Shown here piece after piece: positions 26,475 through 35,763 of a stretch of 64,000 bases of DNA. This DNA is from Mesoterricola silvestris (GTDB lineage Bacteria; Acidobacteriota; Holophagae; Holophagales; Holophagaceae), in assembly GCF_030295405.1 (NCBI RefSeq), contig NZ_AP027080.1, forward strand, positions 1,426,001 to 1,490,000. Reading direction: 5' to 3'. The stretch's first letter is position 1; every line of letters begins with the position of its first letter. The position numbers were made by a program, and so were the translations under genes. The notes beneath the pieces were generated by a model. It worked only from the letters and a program-made list of their open reading frames with translations, searched no databases and was not told the DNA's origin.

Positions 26475-27767
26475 ATGTCCCACCTGACCCTCAAGGAAAG
26501 CTACACGACCCTCGCGGAACGCCTCAACCGCTTCCCCCAGGGCGCCCCGCCGGGGGACCTGCTTTATCGGATCCTTGAGGTGCTGTTCACGCCCGAGGAG
26601 GCGGGACTGGTGGCCCTCCTTCCGATCCGGCCCTTCACGGCCGGGGCCGCCGCGGAGGTGTGGAAGAGGCCGGTCCTGGAGGCGCGCGGAACCCTGGAGG
26701 CGCTGGCCTCCCGGGGGATGCTCCTGGACCTGGAGGTGCGGGGGGAGCAGCTTTTCGTGCTGCCGCCGCCCATGGCGGGCTTTTTCGAGTTCTCCATGAT
26801 GCGGGTGGGCAACGGGTACGACCAGAAGCTCCTGGCCGAACTCTTCCACCAGTACCTGAACGTGGAGGAGGACTTCGTCCGGGAGCTCTTCGCGGGCGGG
26901 GAGACGCAGCTGGGGCGGGTCTTCGTGAACGAGCGCGCCCTCACCGGTCCCGGGCTGAGCGTCCTGGACCATGAGCGCGCCGGCGAGGTGATCCGCACCG
27001 CGAGCCACATGGGGGTGGGCACCTGCTACTGCCGGCACAAGATGGACCACCTGGGCCGGGCCTGCGAGGCGCCCATGGACATCTGCATGACCTTCGGCAA
27101 CACGACCCGGTCCCTCATCAAGCACGGCATCGCCCGGAGGGTGGACGCCCGGGAGGGGCTGGACCTGCTGGACAAGGCCCGGGACCACAACCTCGTCCAG
27201 TTCGGCGAGAACGTCCGGGAGCAGGTGGCCTTCATCTGCAACTGCTGCGGGTGCTGCTGCGAGGCCATGCTCGCCGCCAAGCGCTTCGCCAGCCTCCATC
27301 CGGTGGCCACCACCAACTACCTGCCCCGGGTCGCCCAGGAGGACTGCGACGGGTGCGGCAAGTGCGTGGGGGCCTGCCCCGTGGAGGCCATGGGGCTGGT
27401 GTCCGCCGGCGATCCCGCCCGGCCCCGGCGCATGAAGGCGCGCGTGGACGCGGACCTCTGCCTGGGGTGCGGGGTGTGCGCGCGGGTTTGCGCCAAGGGC
27501 GCCATCGCCCTCGAAGCCCGCGGGAGCCGGGTGCTCACCCCGGTCAACACCGCGCACCGGGCCGTGCTCATGGCCATCGAGCGGGGAAAGCTGCAGAATC
27601 TCATCTTCGACAACCAGGCCCACTGGAATCATCGGGCCATGGCGGCCATCCTGGGGGTGGTCCTCAGGCTGCCGCCGGTGAAGCAGGTCATGGCCAGCCG
27701 GCAGATGAAGTCCAGGTACCTGGACCGTCTCCTGGCGGCCGGAACCCCCGTCCACAGGGAACATTGA
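26475..27767 (+). CDS. multi-cluster 4Fe-4S ferredoxin-domain protein
   Basis: 430 residues. The N-terminal half is helical, with a first Cys group TCYCRHKMDHLGRAC then ICMTF, and a Cys-rich FICNCCGCCCEAM. Two classical 4Fe-4S motifs follow: CDGCGKCVGACPVEAMG and CLGCGVCARVCAKGAI. It resembles a family of predicted electron-transfer proteins found next to varied oxidoreductases. Redox partner unknown. It is followed after 11 bases by the CsgG-type lipoprotein gene, so may be co-transcribed with it, although their functions look unrelated. Confidence 0.82.
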   Translation: MSHLTLKESYTTLAERLNRFPQGAPPGDLLYRILEVLFTPEEAGLVALLPIRPFTAGAAAEVWKRPVLEARGTLEALASRGMLLDLEVRGEQLFVLPPPMAGFFEFSMMRVGNGYDQKLLAELFHQYLNVEEDFVRELFAGGETQLGRVFVNERALTGPGLSVLDHERAGEVIRTASHMGVGTCYCRHKMDHLGRACEAPMDICMTFGNTTRSLIKHGIARRVDAREGLDLLDKARDHNLVQFGENVREQVAFICNCCGCCCEAMLAAKRFASLHPVATTNYLPRVAQEDCDGCGKCVGACPVEAMGLVSAGDPARPRRMKARVDADLCLGCGVCARVCAKGAIALEARGSRVLTPVNTAHRAVLMAIERGKLQNLIFDNQAHWNHRAMAAILGVVLRLPPVKQVMASRQMKSRYLDRLLAAGTPVHREH

Positions 27768-27778
27768 GAGGTGAAGCC

Positions 27779-28723
27779 ATGAAGACTCCGACGGCACTGG
27801 GCGCGCTCCTGCTCCTCGCGGGCTGCGCCACGGTCTCCACGCCGAGGTACGAGCCGGTGCAGGCCCCCGCCCCGGGCCCCGCCGCGGCGCCGCCCCAGGC
27901 GGGCAAGGTGCTGCGCCGCAAGATCGCCGTGGCGCGCTTCACCAACGAGACCCGGTACGGGAAATCGCTCCTGGTGGACCAGAACGACGATCCCCTGGGG
28001 AAGCAGGCTTCGGACATGATCTCCAACCGACTCATCGCCTCCGGGCAGTTCCTGGTCTTCGAGCGCCCCGACCTGCAGAAGGTCCGCAAGGAGCAGCACC
28101 TCTCCGGCCAGGAGAACCTGGTGGGCGTGGACACCCTCCTGGTGGGGGCCGTCACGGAATTCGGGCGGAGCGATTCGGGCAAGGTGGGCTTCCTGAGCGC
28201 CACCCGGAACCAGGTGGCCCGGGCCAAGGTGGAGGTCCGGCTCCTGGACGTGCGCACCGGCCAGGCCTTCTTCACCGCCACGGGAACCGGGGAGGCCAAT
28301 ACCGAGACCGGCAGCATCGCCGGCTACGGTAGCCGGGCCGACTACGACGCCACCCTCAACGACCGCGCCATCGGCGCCGCGGTGTCCGACCTGATGAACA
28401 CCATCGTCCGGAGCCTGGGGGATCGCCCCTGGACCAGCGATCTCCTGAAGGTGGAAGGCACGCGGGCCTACGTCTCCGGCGGCGAGCGCCAGGGCCTCAG
28501 GGTGGGCGACGCCCTGGCCGTGATGCTCCAGGGGGCCAAGGTCAAGAGCCAGCAGACCGGCTTCGAGATCACCCTGCCCGGCACCCGCGTGGCGGGCCTG
28601 AAGGTGGTCTCCCTGTTCGGGGATTCCGAGGCCAACGAAGGCGCCGTGTGCGAGGTGGTGGACGGCTCCATCCCGGCTTCCGGCACCCTGTACGTCACCG
28701 ACGCCAAGGAGATCCGCAAATGA
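27779..28723 (+). CDS. CsgG/HfaB-family lipoprotein
   Basis: 314 residues with a lipobox (LLLLAGCATV), so outer-membrane anchored. The CsgG-like domain has KIAVARFTNETRYG, ASDMISNRLIASGQFLVFERPDL, VDTLLVGAVTEFGR and VEVRLLDVRTGQAFFTATGTG. Curli CsgG forms a secretion pore, but many relatives with this gene order (CsgG, DUF4810, DUF799) occur without curli subunits. ATG 27779 has GAGAGGTG upstream. It overlaps the next gene by four bases. Confidence 0.88.
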   Translation: MKTPTALGALLLLAGCATVSTPRYEPVQAPAPGPAAAPPQAGKVLRRKIAVARFTNETRYGKSLLVDQNDDPLGKQASDMISNRLIASGQFLVFERPDLQKVRKEQHLSGQENLVGVDTLLVGAVTEFGRSDSGKVGFLSATRNQVARAKVEVRLLDVRTGQAFFTATGTGEANTETGSIAGYGSRADYDATLNDRAIGAAVSDLMNTIVRSLGDRPWTSDLLKVEGTRAYVSGGERQGLRVGDALAVMLQGAKVKSQQTGFEITLPGTRVAGLKVVSLFGDSEANEGAVCEVVDGSIPASGTLYVTDAKEIRK

Positions 28724-29016
28724 GAACCGCCGTGCTGGCCCTGCCCCTGCTCCTGATCTGCTGCGCCGACCCCGTCACCGTCACCCGCGCCGTGGACGAC
28801 CGGCCCCGGATCCTCCTCCAGGGCGTCCCGGAGGGCGCGGTCCTGTTCCTGGACGGCAAGCCCATGGGCAGCGCCTCCGCCTATGCCGGAAACCCCGGCG
28901 TGCTCCTGGTGGAACCCGGCACCCACCTCGTGGAAGTCCGGCTCGGGGAGACCCTGCTGATGTCGAGCAAGGTGTTCCTGGGCGGCGGGGAGCAGCGGAC
29001 CCTGGCCGTCCGATGA
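28720..29016 (+). CDS. small PEGA-like lipoprotein
   Basis: 98 residues. A hydrophobic leader ends LLLICCAD (a probable lipobox, with an unusual Cys at -1). It is followed by a PEGA-like beta repeat, GVPEGAVLFLDGKPMGSA and VEPGTHLVEVRLGE. Sits in a four-gene run of overlapping lipoprotein genes (ATGA junctions on both sides). It is an extra component compared with the common CsgG/DUF4810/DUF799 trio. Function unknown. Confidence 0.75.
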   Translation: MRTAVLALPLLLICCADPVTVTRAVDDRPRILLQGVPEGAVLFLDGKPMGSASAYAGNPGVLLVEPGTHLVEVRLGETLLMSSKVFLGGGEQRTLAVR

Positions 29017-29366
29017 GGGCGTGGCCCCCCCTGGTCCTGGCGCTCGCGCTGGGCTGCGCCGCCCCCGCCACCTGTCCCGGCCTCGACTGGGGAGGGTACG
29101 AGGACAGCCTGCGCCGGCTCGTGGCGAACCCCGGCGGACTCGAGGCCTACGGGGCCTCGCTGAGGAGGATCCTGGACCGCAACCCCGACGGGACCCGCGT
29201 GCCCCCGGGCCTCTACGCCGAGTACGGCTACGTCCTGTTCCTCTCCGGCCGGAAGGAGGAGGCCGCGGGGTTCTTCACGAAGGAGAAGACCCGGTGGCCG
29301 GAAGCGTCCCTCCTCATGGACCGCATGATCCGGGCCTGCGCCCCGCCCCCGAAGGAACCGTCATGA
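29013..29366 (+). CDS. DUF4810-family lipoprotein
   Basis: 117 residues with lipobox ALGCAAP. The DUF4810 pattern is clear: LDWGGYEDSLRRLVANPGG, VPPGLYAEYGYVLFLSGRKE, and GFFTKEKTRWPEASLLMDRM. Family members accompany CsgG-like and DUF799 lipoproteins in many Gram-negative bacteria. The role is unknown, presumably an outer-membrane complex. Overlaps both neighbours by four bases. Confidence 0.87.
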   Translation: MRAWPPLVLALALGCAAPATCPGLDWGGYEDSLRRLVANPGGLEAYGASLRRILDRNPDGTRVPPGLYAEYGYVLFLSGRKEEAAGFFTKEKTRWPEASLLMDRMIRACAPPPKEPS

Positions 29367-30025
29367 ACCGCCTGGCCCTGCTTCCGCCCCTCCTGGCCCT
29401 CCTCGCGGGATGCGTGCCCCCGGGCGCCGCCCCCGGCAGGGACTACGCGAAGCTGCGCGGGGAGGACCCCGCGTCCATCCTCGTGGTGCCGGTGGTGAAC
29501 CGCAGCGTGGACGTCGCGGCCTCGGGCCTCTTCCTTTCCACGCTCACGGTGCCCCTGGCGGACCGCGGCTACTACGTGTTCCCCGTGTACCTGGTCAAGG
29601 GGCTCATGGAGGAGGACGGCCTCGGCGATGCGGGCCTGGTGCACCAGGCCGATCCCCGCAGGCTGGGCCAGCTCTTCGGGGCCGACGCCATCCTCTACGC
29701 GACCATCAACCGGTGGGACGCGAAGTACGCCGTCCTCTCCACCAGCGTCGAAGTGGATTTCGATTACGTGCTGAAGAGCGGCAGAACGGGGGAGGAGCTC
29801 TGGAAGGCCCACCAGGCCTATACCTATGTCCCCTCCAGCCAATCCACGGGCAATGCCGTGGCGGACCTCATCGGCATGGCCGTCGCCGCCTCCATCGTCA
29901 AGGCCGCCCCCGATTTCATGCCCCTGGCCCGGTCCGCCAACCACAAGGCCTTCCATCTTCAGCACCAGGGGCTGCCCGCGGGGCCCCATTCGCCCCAGCA
30001 CGGCCTGGACAAGGGGGAATTCTAG
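29363..30025 (+). CDS. DUF799 (GNA1162-like) lipoprotein
   Basis: 220 residues with lipobox LLAGCVPP. Family features: DPASILVVPVVNRSVDVAAS, FPVYLVKGLMEEDGL, FGADAILYATINRWDAKY and VADLIGMAVAASIVKAAPDFM. The Neisseria member GNA1162 has a TolB-like fold. Third member of the CsgG/DUF4810/DUF799 set. Its stop is immediately followed by the next ATG (no gap), so the YdcF-like gene is coupled. Confidence 0.87.
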   Translation: MNRLALLPPLLALLAGCVPPGAAPGRDYAKLRGEDPASILVVPVVNRSVDVAASGLFLSTLTVPLADRGYYVFPVYLVKGLMEEDGLGDAGLVHQADPRRLGQLFGADAILYATINRWDAKYAVLSTSVEVDFDYVLKSGRTGEELWKAHQAYTYVPSSQSTGNAVADLIGMAVAASIVKAAPDFMPLARSANHKAFHLQHQGLPAGPHSPQHGLDKGEF

Positions 30026-30781
30026 ATGAGCCTTTTCGATCTGGGCAAGGCCCTGGGCTACCTCGCCATGCCCGCGGGCCTCCTGTGGGTGCTCATCCTG
30101 GGCATCGCCTACCTCCTGCTGCGGCGCAGGCAGTGGCTGGCGGGCATCCTGGTCCTGGGGGTGTGGGCCCTGTACGCGGTGGTGGGCAACTACTACGTGG
30201 GGACGGCCCTCCTGGCCGGCCTGGAGCGCACCATCCCGCCCCTGGAGGACGGGGGCGAGCCCTTCGACGCCGTCCTGGTGCTGGGCGGCGGGTCCGACCT
30301 GGATCCCACGGGCCGGCCCATCCTGGGCGAAGCCGGGGACCGCATCATCGCCGCGGCCCGCCTCTGGCACGCCGGCAGGGCCCGGACCCTGGTGGCCGGC
30401 GGCACCGGCCGGGACCTCGTCGCCGGCAGCCGCGACCTGGGGCAGGAGACGCGCGCCATCTGGCTCTCCCTGGGCGTCCCCGACGGCGCCATCGAGGTGG
30501 TGCGGGAGGAATGCCTGAACACCCGCGACGAGATCGCCGCCTACCGCAGGCTCCGGGACCTCCGCCACTGGCGGCGGATGGCCCTGGTCAGCTCCGCCAG
30601 CCACCTGCCCCGGGCCCTGCGCCTGGCGGAGAAGGCGGGCTTCGCCGTCACCCCCGTGGGCGCCGACTGGCGCGGGAGGCGCCATGCCCTCCAGGTCCAG
30701 AGGCTGGTGCCCACGGGGTACGGGTTCCACCTGGTGTCGACGGCGTGCTGGGAATACCTGGGGCGCCGGCTGGGGAAGTGA
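30026..30781 (+). CDS. YdcF/ElyC-family (DUF218) membrane protein
   Basis: 251 residues. Two N-terminal membrane segments (LGYLAMPAGLLWVLILGIAY and WLAGILVLGVWALYAVVG) precede a DUF218 domain: DAVLVLGGGSDLDPTGRP, RTLVAGGTGRD, VREECLNTRDEIAAYRRL and MALVSSASHLPRALRLAEKAGF. E. coli ElyC and SanA relatives affect envelope polysaccharide metabolism. It starts directly after the DUF799 stop, in line with an envelope-related operon. Confidence 0.87.
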   Translation: MSLFDLGKALGYLAMPAGLLWVLILGIAYLLLRRRQWLAGILVLGVWALYAVVGNYYVGTALLAGLERTIPPLEDGGEPFDAVLVLGGGSDLDPTGRPILGEAGDRIIAAARLWHAGRARTLVAGGTGRDLVAGSRDLGQETRAIWLSLGVPDGAIEVVREECLNTRDEIAAYRRLRDLRHWRRMALVSSASHLPRALRLAEKAGFAVTPVGADWRGRRHALQVQRLVPTGYGFHLVSTACWEYLGRRLGK

Positions 30782-30831
30782 TCGAATCCAGGTTGGGGGA
30801 ATATGCGATGGGCGGGCCTTTTCCCCTTCAT

Positions 30832-30960
30832 CCCATCCATCTGTGTTCATCCCTGTTACGCAGGGCCAGCGAAGGCTTGGGTCGGCGCACGCATTACCCG
30901 CATTTGCCTACCCAGCGAAGCCTTGGCCCTGCCTAACAGGGATGAACACAGATGGATGGG
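30832..30960. repeat. family A palindromic repeat, copy A2 (129 bp)
   Basis: The left arm begins CCCATCCATCTGTG, runs through TTCATCCCTGTTACGCAGGG, and is mirrored by the right arm ending in GATGGATGGG. The centre carries GGGTCGGCGCACGCATTACC, shared with A3. It lies between the convergent ydcF-like and biotin carboxylase genes. The rest of this 270-base gap shows nothing else recognisable. Confidence 0.88.
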
Positions 30961-31051
30961 ATTAACAGGGATGCGGTCCGCTGACCCTTGCGCGGCCCTC
31001 TACTAGGTCCATGCCGAGAAACAGATGAGGCTCGCAGCGACCGCTCCGGAC

Positions 31052-33061
31052 TCAGGCCTTCGCCAGCACGGCCACCGTCTCCGGCCCCTGCAGGATCTCC
31101 CCCGCCTCCACGCACACCTCGGCCACCGTACCCGCCCTCGGCGCGGTGATCTCGAACTGCATCTTCATGGACTCCAGCACGAACATCACCTGGCCCTGCT
31201 CCACCTCGTCGCCCGGGGCCACCAGGCATTCCAGAATCCTTCCGGCCATGGGGGCCGCCACGTCCCCGCCGGCGGGGGCCTCCGCGCGGGGGCGGGGCAG
31301 GTCGGCGGAGGGATCCTCCAGCGTCAGGGTCTCGCCGAAGACCGCCACGCCCAGGGCGGCCCCTCCCAGGCGGCAGGCCCGGAAGGGCAGGGCGGGATCC
31401 GTCTCCCCGGCCGCGGCCAGGGCCCGGGCCAGGGCGGGACCCCGCTCCCCGGGGAGGACGGGGCCTTCCAGCATCCGGCGCAGGGCGGGGCCGCGCAGGG
31501 TGAATTGCACGGGGCCGCCCTCCAGGTGGAAGGCCTCCTTTTCCAGGGCCGCCCCCACCCGGAGGCCGGGGCATGCGGCCTGGGCCATGAAGCGCGCCGC
31601 GGGGCCCGGGGCCGGGGCGCCGGCGCCGCGCAGGGCCAGGGACAGGGCCTCCCGGAAGGCCCGGGAGCGGAAGAAGGCCAGGCAGGATTCCGGCATGAGG
31701 GGACCGTTGAGTTCCGCGAGGTGCTCCTGGATCCAGGACGTGGATTCCCGGCCCGCGAGGAAGTCCCCGGAGCGGGCCACGGCCTGGAGGAAGGGCAGGT
31801 TGGTGACGCACCCCAGGACGGTGAAGGCCTCCAGGGCCTCCGACAGGCGCGCCGCGGCCGCGGCCCGGTCGGGGCCCCACGCCACGACCTTGGCGATCAT
31901 GGAATCGAACCCCGGGTCCACGGACCCGCCCTGGGCCACCCCGGAATCCACCCGGATGCCCGGGCCCTCCGGCTCCACGTAGACCTTCAGGGGCCCGGGG
32001 GTGGGCAGGAACCCGTTGCGGGGATCCTCGGCCAGCACCCGCGCCTCCAGGGCCACGCCGGCGGGCTCGGGCAGGGCGGACGCGGCGGGATCGCCCAGGG
32101 CCCCGGGCCAGACGCCTTCCGCCAGGTCCAGCTGGGCCAGGACCAGGTCCACCCCGTAGACCCCTTCCGTGACGGGGTGCTCCACCTGGAGCCGGGTGTT
32201 CACTTCCAGGAAATGGAAGGCGCCGGCGGCGTCCAGGAGGAATTCCACGGTGCCCGCGCCCCGGTAGGCGGTGTGCCGCACCAGGGCCAGGGCGGCCCGG
32301 CCCATGGCCTCCCGCAGGGCCGGATCCGCCACGGAACTGGGGGCCTCCTCCAGCACCTTCTGGTGGCGCCGCTGGAGGGAGCACTCCCGCTCCCCCAGGA
32401 AGACGCCGCCGCCGCGGCCGTCGCCGAACACCTGGATCTCCAGGTGGCGGGGCGAAACCAGGTACCGCTCCACGAAGACCGTGCCGTCCCCGAAACTGGC
32501 CTGGGCCTCCAGGGAGGCCCGGCGCAGGGCCTCGGGCAGGGCCGCCGGGTCCTCCACCACCCGCATGCCGCGCCCGCCGCCGCCGCCGCTGGCCTTCACC
32601 AGGAAGGGCGCGCGGATGCCCCGCGCGGCCAGGGCGTCCACCCATTCCCCGGAGGGCAGGGCGGCCAGTTCCCAGGAGAGGAGGGCCTCCAGCACGGGCA
32701 CGCCGCAGGCCCTGGCCACGGCCTTGGCGGCTTCCTTGCCGCCCAGGGCCAGCATGCTTTCGGGGGTGGGTCCCACGAAGCGGATCCCGGCCTCCTCCAC
32801 GGCCCGGGCGAAGGCGGCGTTCTCGGAGAGGTAGCCGTAGCCGGGGTGCAGGAGCCGGGCTCCCCAGTTCCGGGCGGCCTCCACGATGGCGGGGCCGTCC
32901 AGGAAGCCCCCCACCTCCAGGACGGCGTCCGCCTCCCGGCGCACGGGGCTGCCGGCGTCGGCGGGGGTGGACACCACGCCCACCTCGTAGCCCCGGGCGC
33001 GTCCCGCCCGCAGGATCCGCCGGGCGATCTCCCCGCGGTTGGCGATGAGCAGGCGTCGCAT
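31052..33061 (-). CDS. acyl-CoA carboxylase alpha subunit (biotin carboxylase + biotin carrier)
   Basis: 669 residues. The biotin carboxylase domain has LLIANRGEIARRILRA, LLHPGYGYLSENAAFA, ATP-grasp KASGGGGGRGMRVV, RECSLQRRHQKVLEEAPS and EVNTRLQVEHPVTE. The C-terminal biotinyl domain has VLESMKMQFEITAPRAGTV, with the biotinylated Lys in ESMKM instead of the common EAMKM. It carboxylates biotin with ATP and bicarbonate for the carboxyltransferase encoded at 35764-37371. Size and composition match methylcrotonyl-, geranyl- or propionyl-CoA carboxylase alpha chains. Its ATG overlaps the enoyl-CoA hydratase stop (TGATG); it is the last gene of the operon. Confidence 0.92.
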   Translation of the reverse strand: MRRLLIANRGEIARRILRAGRARGYEVGVVSTPADAGSPVRREADAVLEVGGFLDGPAIVEAARNWGARLLHPGYGYLSENAAFARAVEEAGIRFVGPTPESMLALGGKEAAKAVARACGVPVLEALLSWELAALPSGEWVDALAARGIRAPFLVKASGGGGGRGMRVVEDPAALPEALRRASLEAQASFGDGTVFVERYLVSPRHLEIQVFGDGRGGGVFLGERECSLQRRHQKVLEEAPSSVADPALREAMGRAALALVRHTAYRGAGTVEFLLDAAGAFHFLEVNTRLQVEHPVTEGVYGVDLVLAQLDLAEGVWPGALGDPAASALPEPAGVALEARVLAEDPRNGFLPTPGPLKVYVEPEGPGIRVDSGVAQGGSVDPGFDSMIAKVVAWGPDRAAAAARLSEALEAFTVLGCVTNLPFLQAVARSGDFLAGRESTSWIQEHLAELNGPLMPESCLAFFRSRAFREALSLALRGAGAPAPGPAARFMAQAACPGLRVGAALEKEAFHLEGGPVQFTLRGPALRRMLEGPVLPGERGPALARALAAAGETDPALPFRACRLGGAALGVAVFGETLTLEDPSADLPRPRAEAPAGGDVAAPMAGRILECLVAPGDEVEQGQVMFVLESMKMQFEITAPRAGTVAEVCVEAGEILQGPETVAVLAKA

Positions 33062-33897
33062 CAGGGCCTCCAGGGGGGCGGGGCCTTGTGGAAGTAGGCC
33101 TTCAGGCCCTCCTGGCCCTCGGCCGACATGCGGGCCGCGGCGATGGCGTGGGCGGTGAATTCGAAGAGTTCCGGATCGGGCAGGGGCGTGATCCGGCGCA
33201 GCAGCTCCTTGGTGGCCCGGGCCGCCCGGGGCCCCGCGGCCAGGAATTCCCGGAGGACCCGCGACAGGGCCTCCTCGGCGGATTCGCCCGGATCGATGAG
33301 ACGCTGGGCCAGGCCCGCCTCCAGGGCTTCGGTGCCGCGCAGGCGCCGGCCCGTGAGCATGAGGGGGGCGGCCCCGCCCAGGCCCAGCTTGCGCACCACG
33401 AAGGGCCCGATGACCGCCGGCACCAGGCCCAGCATCACCTCGGAGGTGGCGAATACCGCCGCGGGTTCCGCCAGCACGAAGTCGCTGCAGGCCGCCAGTC
33501 CCAGGCCCCCGCCGATGGCCGCCCCCCGCACGCAGCACAGGACGGGCGCGGGAAAGGAGGCGAGGCGCGTGAACATCCGGCCCAGTTCCCGGGCGTTCTC
33601 CAGGTTCTGTTCCTGCGCGGCGGCGCCCTGCTCCTTCATGTAGGCCAGGTCCGCCCCGGAGCAGAACACCGGGCCCTCGCCCTCCAGCACCAGGAGGCGC
33701 ATCTCCGCCGGGTCCTGGATGGCCGCAAGCTCCGCCATGGCCAGGGACAGCTCCCGGATCATGGCGGCGTCGAAGGCGTTGCACACCTGGGGACGGTCCA
33801 GCACCAGGCGCTTGACGCCGTGGGCCAGGGCCTCCACCCGCAGGGTCCCGCCCTGGAAGACGGTCCCCTCCCTGGGGAAGGCGGAGAGGGGGATCAT
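33061..33897 (-). CDS. enoyl-CoA hydratase/isomerase family protein
   Basis: 278 residues of the crotonase fold: VLDRPQVCNAFDAAMI, oxyanion-hole FCSGADLAYMKEQ and CVRGAAIGGGLGLAACSDFV, with SEVMLGLVPAVIGPFVVRKLG. In Liu-type operons this position is taken by methylglutaconyl-CoA hydratase (LiuC), which is a reasonable guess but not provable here. ATG 33897 overlaps the stop of the AtuA-like gene (ATGA). Confidence 0.9.
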   Translation of the reverse strand: MIPLSAFPREGTVFQGGTLRVEALAHGVKRLVLDRPQVCNAFDAAMIRELSLAMAELAAIQDPAEMRLLVLEGEGPVFCSGADLAYMKEQGAAAQEQNLENARELGRMFTRLASFPAPVLCCVRGAAIGGGLGLAACSDFVLAEPAAVFATSEVMLGLVPAVIGPFVVRKLGLGGAAPLMLTGRRLRGTEALEAGLAQRLIDPGESAEEALSRVLREFLAAGPRAARATKELLRRITPLPDPELFEFTAHAIAAARMSAEGQEGLKAYFHKAPPPWRP

Positions 33898-35756
33898 GGC
33901 CGGCTCCCTTCGGGCACGAGCTCGCCGGGGCAGGCGCGGTTCTCCGGGGCGATGGTGGCCAGGAGCGCGGCGGGCACCTCCACCTCGCACCGCAGCAGGG
34001 CCTGCGCGAGGGTCTTGCCCTGGGCGTCCAGGTGGAGGCTGAGGGTGCCCCCGCCCCCCAGGGTCTCCTCCATGAGGAAATTGAGGGCCCAGAGGCGGGG
34101 CACGGGGTGGCGCTCCACCCGTCCCCGGCAGTGGTCCTGGAACCAGGCTTTCACCCGCTCGGCGGTGACGTGGTCCCGGAGCCACGCGTAGCACGGGCCG
34201 GACCTCCCGATGAGGCCGATGTTGGCGGTGTCGCCCTTGTCGCCGCTGCGGGCGTGGGCGATGCGCATGAGGGGGACCCGCACCTGCGCGCCGGCGCCGG
34301 GGGCCAGGGTCCAGGGGTCCGTGGCGTCGAAGGGGGTGGTGCCTTCGCCTTCGCTTTCCGGCCAGGGCAGGGGCCCCGAGGACCAGGTGGAACGGCCCTC
34401 CTCCTGGATCCGCACCTCGGGGAGCACGAGCCCCCGGGGCACCAGGGCCGGCCAGTACCCCACCACTTCCGAAAGGGCCGGGGCGCCGCCGGTGACCGCC
34501 ACCCCGGCGGGGCCCGACAGGATCATGGCCGGCAGGAGCTTGCGGAAGACCTCCAGGTCCCGGGCGCTGGCGGATCGGGCCGAAAGGCGAAGCAGGATCT
34601 CCTGGGCGCGGTGGCGGGGCGTGAGGGACCTATGGGTGGCGTCGTCGCCCACGTACTCCGTGCAGGTGTCCGCCAGGGGCGATTCCAGCTCCGCGGAGCA
34701 CCGCTTCCAGAAGGCGGACGCGAAGACCTCGGCCTTGGCCCGGGCGTCGGGGCCGGAGACGATGAGGGACCCCTGGCACTTCCAGCCGTCCCGGTAGGCG
34801 ATGCTCACCTTCAGGAGATCCGTGGGGGGCCGGCCCTGCACGCGCTCCACCCGCACCCGGTCGGGGCCCTCCTCCCGCAGGTCCACCGTGGAGAAGTCTG
34901 CCACCACGTCCGGCGTGAGGTAGGTGCGGGGGTGGCCCATCTCGTACAGGAGCTGTTCGCGCACCGTCTGGCAGGAGACCAGGCCGCCCGTGCCGGGGTG
35001 CTTGGTGACGGTGAAGGAGCCGTCCCGGCGGCATTCCACGATGGGGTACCCGATGTCCAGGAAGGAGGGCACCTTCTTCCAGTCGGTGAAATTGCCGCCC
35101 GTGGCCTGGGCGCCGCACTCGATGAGGTGCCCGGCCACGATGCCGCTGGCCAGGAGATCCCAGTCCCCCGGCCCCCACCCGAATTCGTGCATGAGGGGGG
35201 CCAGGGTGATGCCGGTGTCCGTGACCCGGCCGCAGATGACCACGTGGGGGTCCCGCTCCAGGGCCGCGGCCACGGGCATGGCGCCGAAGTAGGCGTTGGC
35301 GGCCAGGATCCGGTCCGCCACGGGCGCCAGGGGCTCGCCCGTCTCCATGTGGCGCAGCTCCACCCCCGAGGCCAGCAGCTCCCCGATGCGGGGGGCCATG
35401 TCGTCCCCCTCCACCACGGCGATGCGCAGGGCGATCCCCCGGGCCCGGGCCGCCGCGGCCAGGGCCTGGGCGCAGGCCGAGGGGTTCACGCCCCCGGCGT
35501 TGGTGATGATGCGGATGCCCTTGGCCAGGATCTCCTCCAGCAGGGGGTCGATCTGGGTGATGAAGTCCCGGGCGTAGCCCAGGAAGGGGTCCTTGGACAT
35601 CTGCTTGCGCAGGATGCTCATGGTCACTTCGGCCAGGTAGTCGATGGAGATGTAGTGGAGGTCCAGGCCGCCCCGCACCTGCCGGCGCAGGGCCCAGGGG
35701 TCGTCCCCCCAGTAGCCGCCGGCGTTGGCGATGCGGATGAGCTTTCCGTGGGTCAT
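33894..35756 (-). CDS. atuA: AtuA-like protein (DUF1446)
   Basis: 620 residues. N-terminal DUF1446 features: IRIANAGGYWGDDPWA, LDLHYISIDYLAEVTMSIL, IRIITNAGGVNPSACAQAL, VVICGRVTDTGITLAPLMHE and GHLIECGAQATGGNFTDW. A C-terminal module has RIAHARSGDKGDTANIGLIG and WALNFLMEETLGGG. AtuA is required for acyclic terpene (citronellol) utilisation in Pseudomonas, but its biochemical role is unknown. Its place between the two carboxylase subunit genes supports a role with this branched-chain acyl-CoA carboxylase. It is separated from the carboxyltransferase stop by seven bases. Confidence 0.9.
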   Translation of the reverse strand: MTHGKLIRIANAGGYWGDDPWALRRQVRGGLDLHYISIDYLAEVTMSILRKQMSKDPFLGYARDFITQIDPLLEEILAKGIRIITNAGGVNPSACAQALAAAARARGIALRIAVVEGDDMAPRIGELLASGVELRHMETGEPLAPVADRILAANAYFGAMPVAAALERDPHVVICGRVTDTGITLAPLMHEFGWGPGDWDLLASGIVAGHLIECGAQATGGNFTDWKKVPSFLDIGYPIVECRRDGSFTVTKHPGTGGLVSCQTVREQLLYEMGHPRTYLTPDVVADFSTVDLREEGPDRVRVERVQGRPPTDLLKVSIAYRDGWKCQGSLIVSGPDARAKAEVFASAFWKRCSAELESPLADTCTEYVGDDATHRSLTPRHRAQEILLRLSARSASARDLEVFRKLLPAMILSGPAGVAVTGGAPALSEVVGYWPALVPRGLVLPEVRIQEEGRSTWSSGPLPWPESEGEGTTPFDATDPWTLAPGAGAQVRVPLMRIAHARSGDKGDTANIGLIGRSGPCYAWLRDHVTAERVKAWFQDHCRGRVERHPVPRLWALNFLMEETLGGGGTLSLHLDAQGKTLAQALLRCEVEVPAALLATIAPENRACPGELVPEGSRP

Positions 35757-35763
35757 GGTCGCC

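Noticed and set aside
31880-31920. A GGAATCGAACCCCGGGTCC stretch resembling a tRNA T-arm.
   Set aside because: It encodes the conserved GFDSMI region of the biotin carboxylase gene, and no tRNA cloverleaf could be formed around it.
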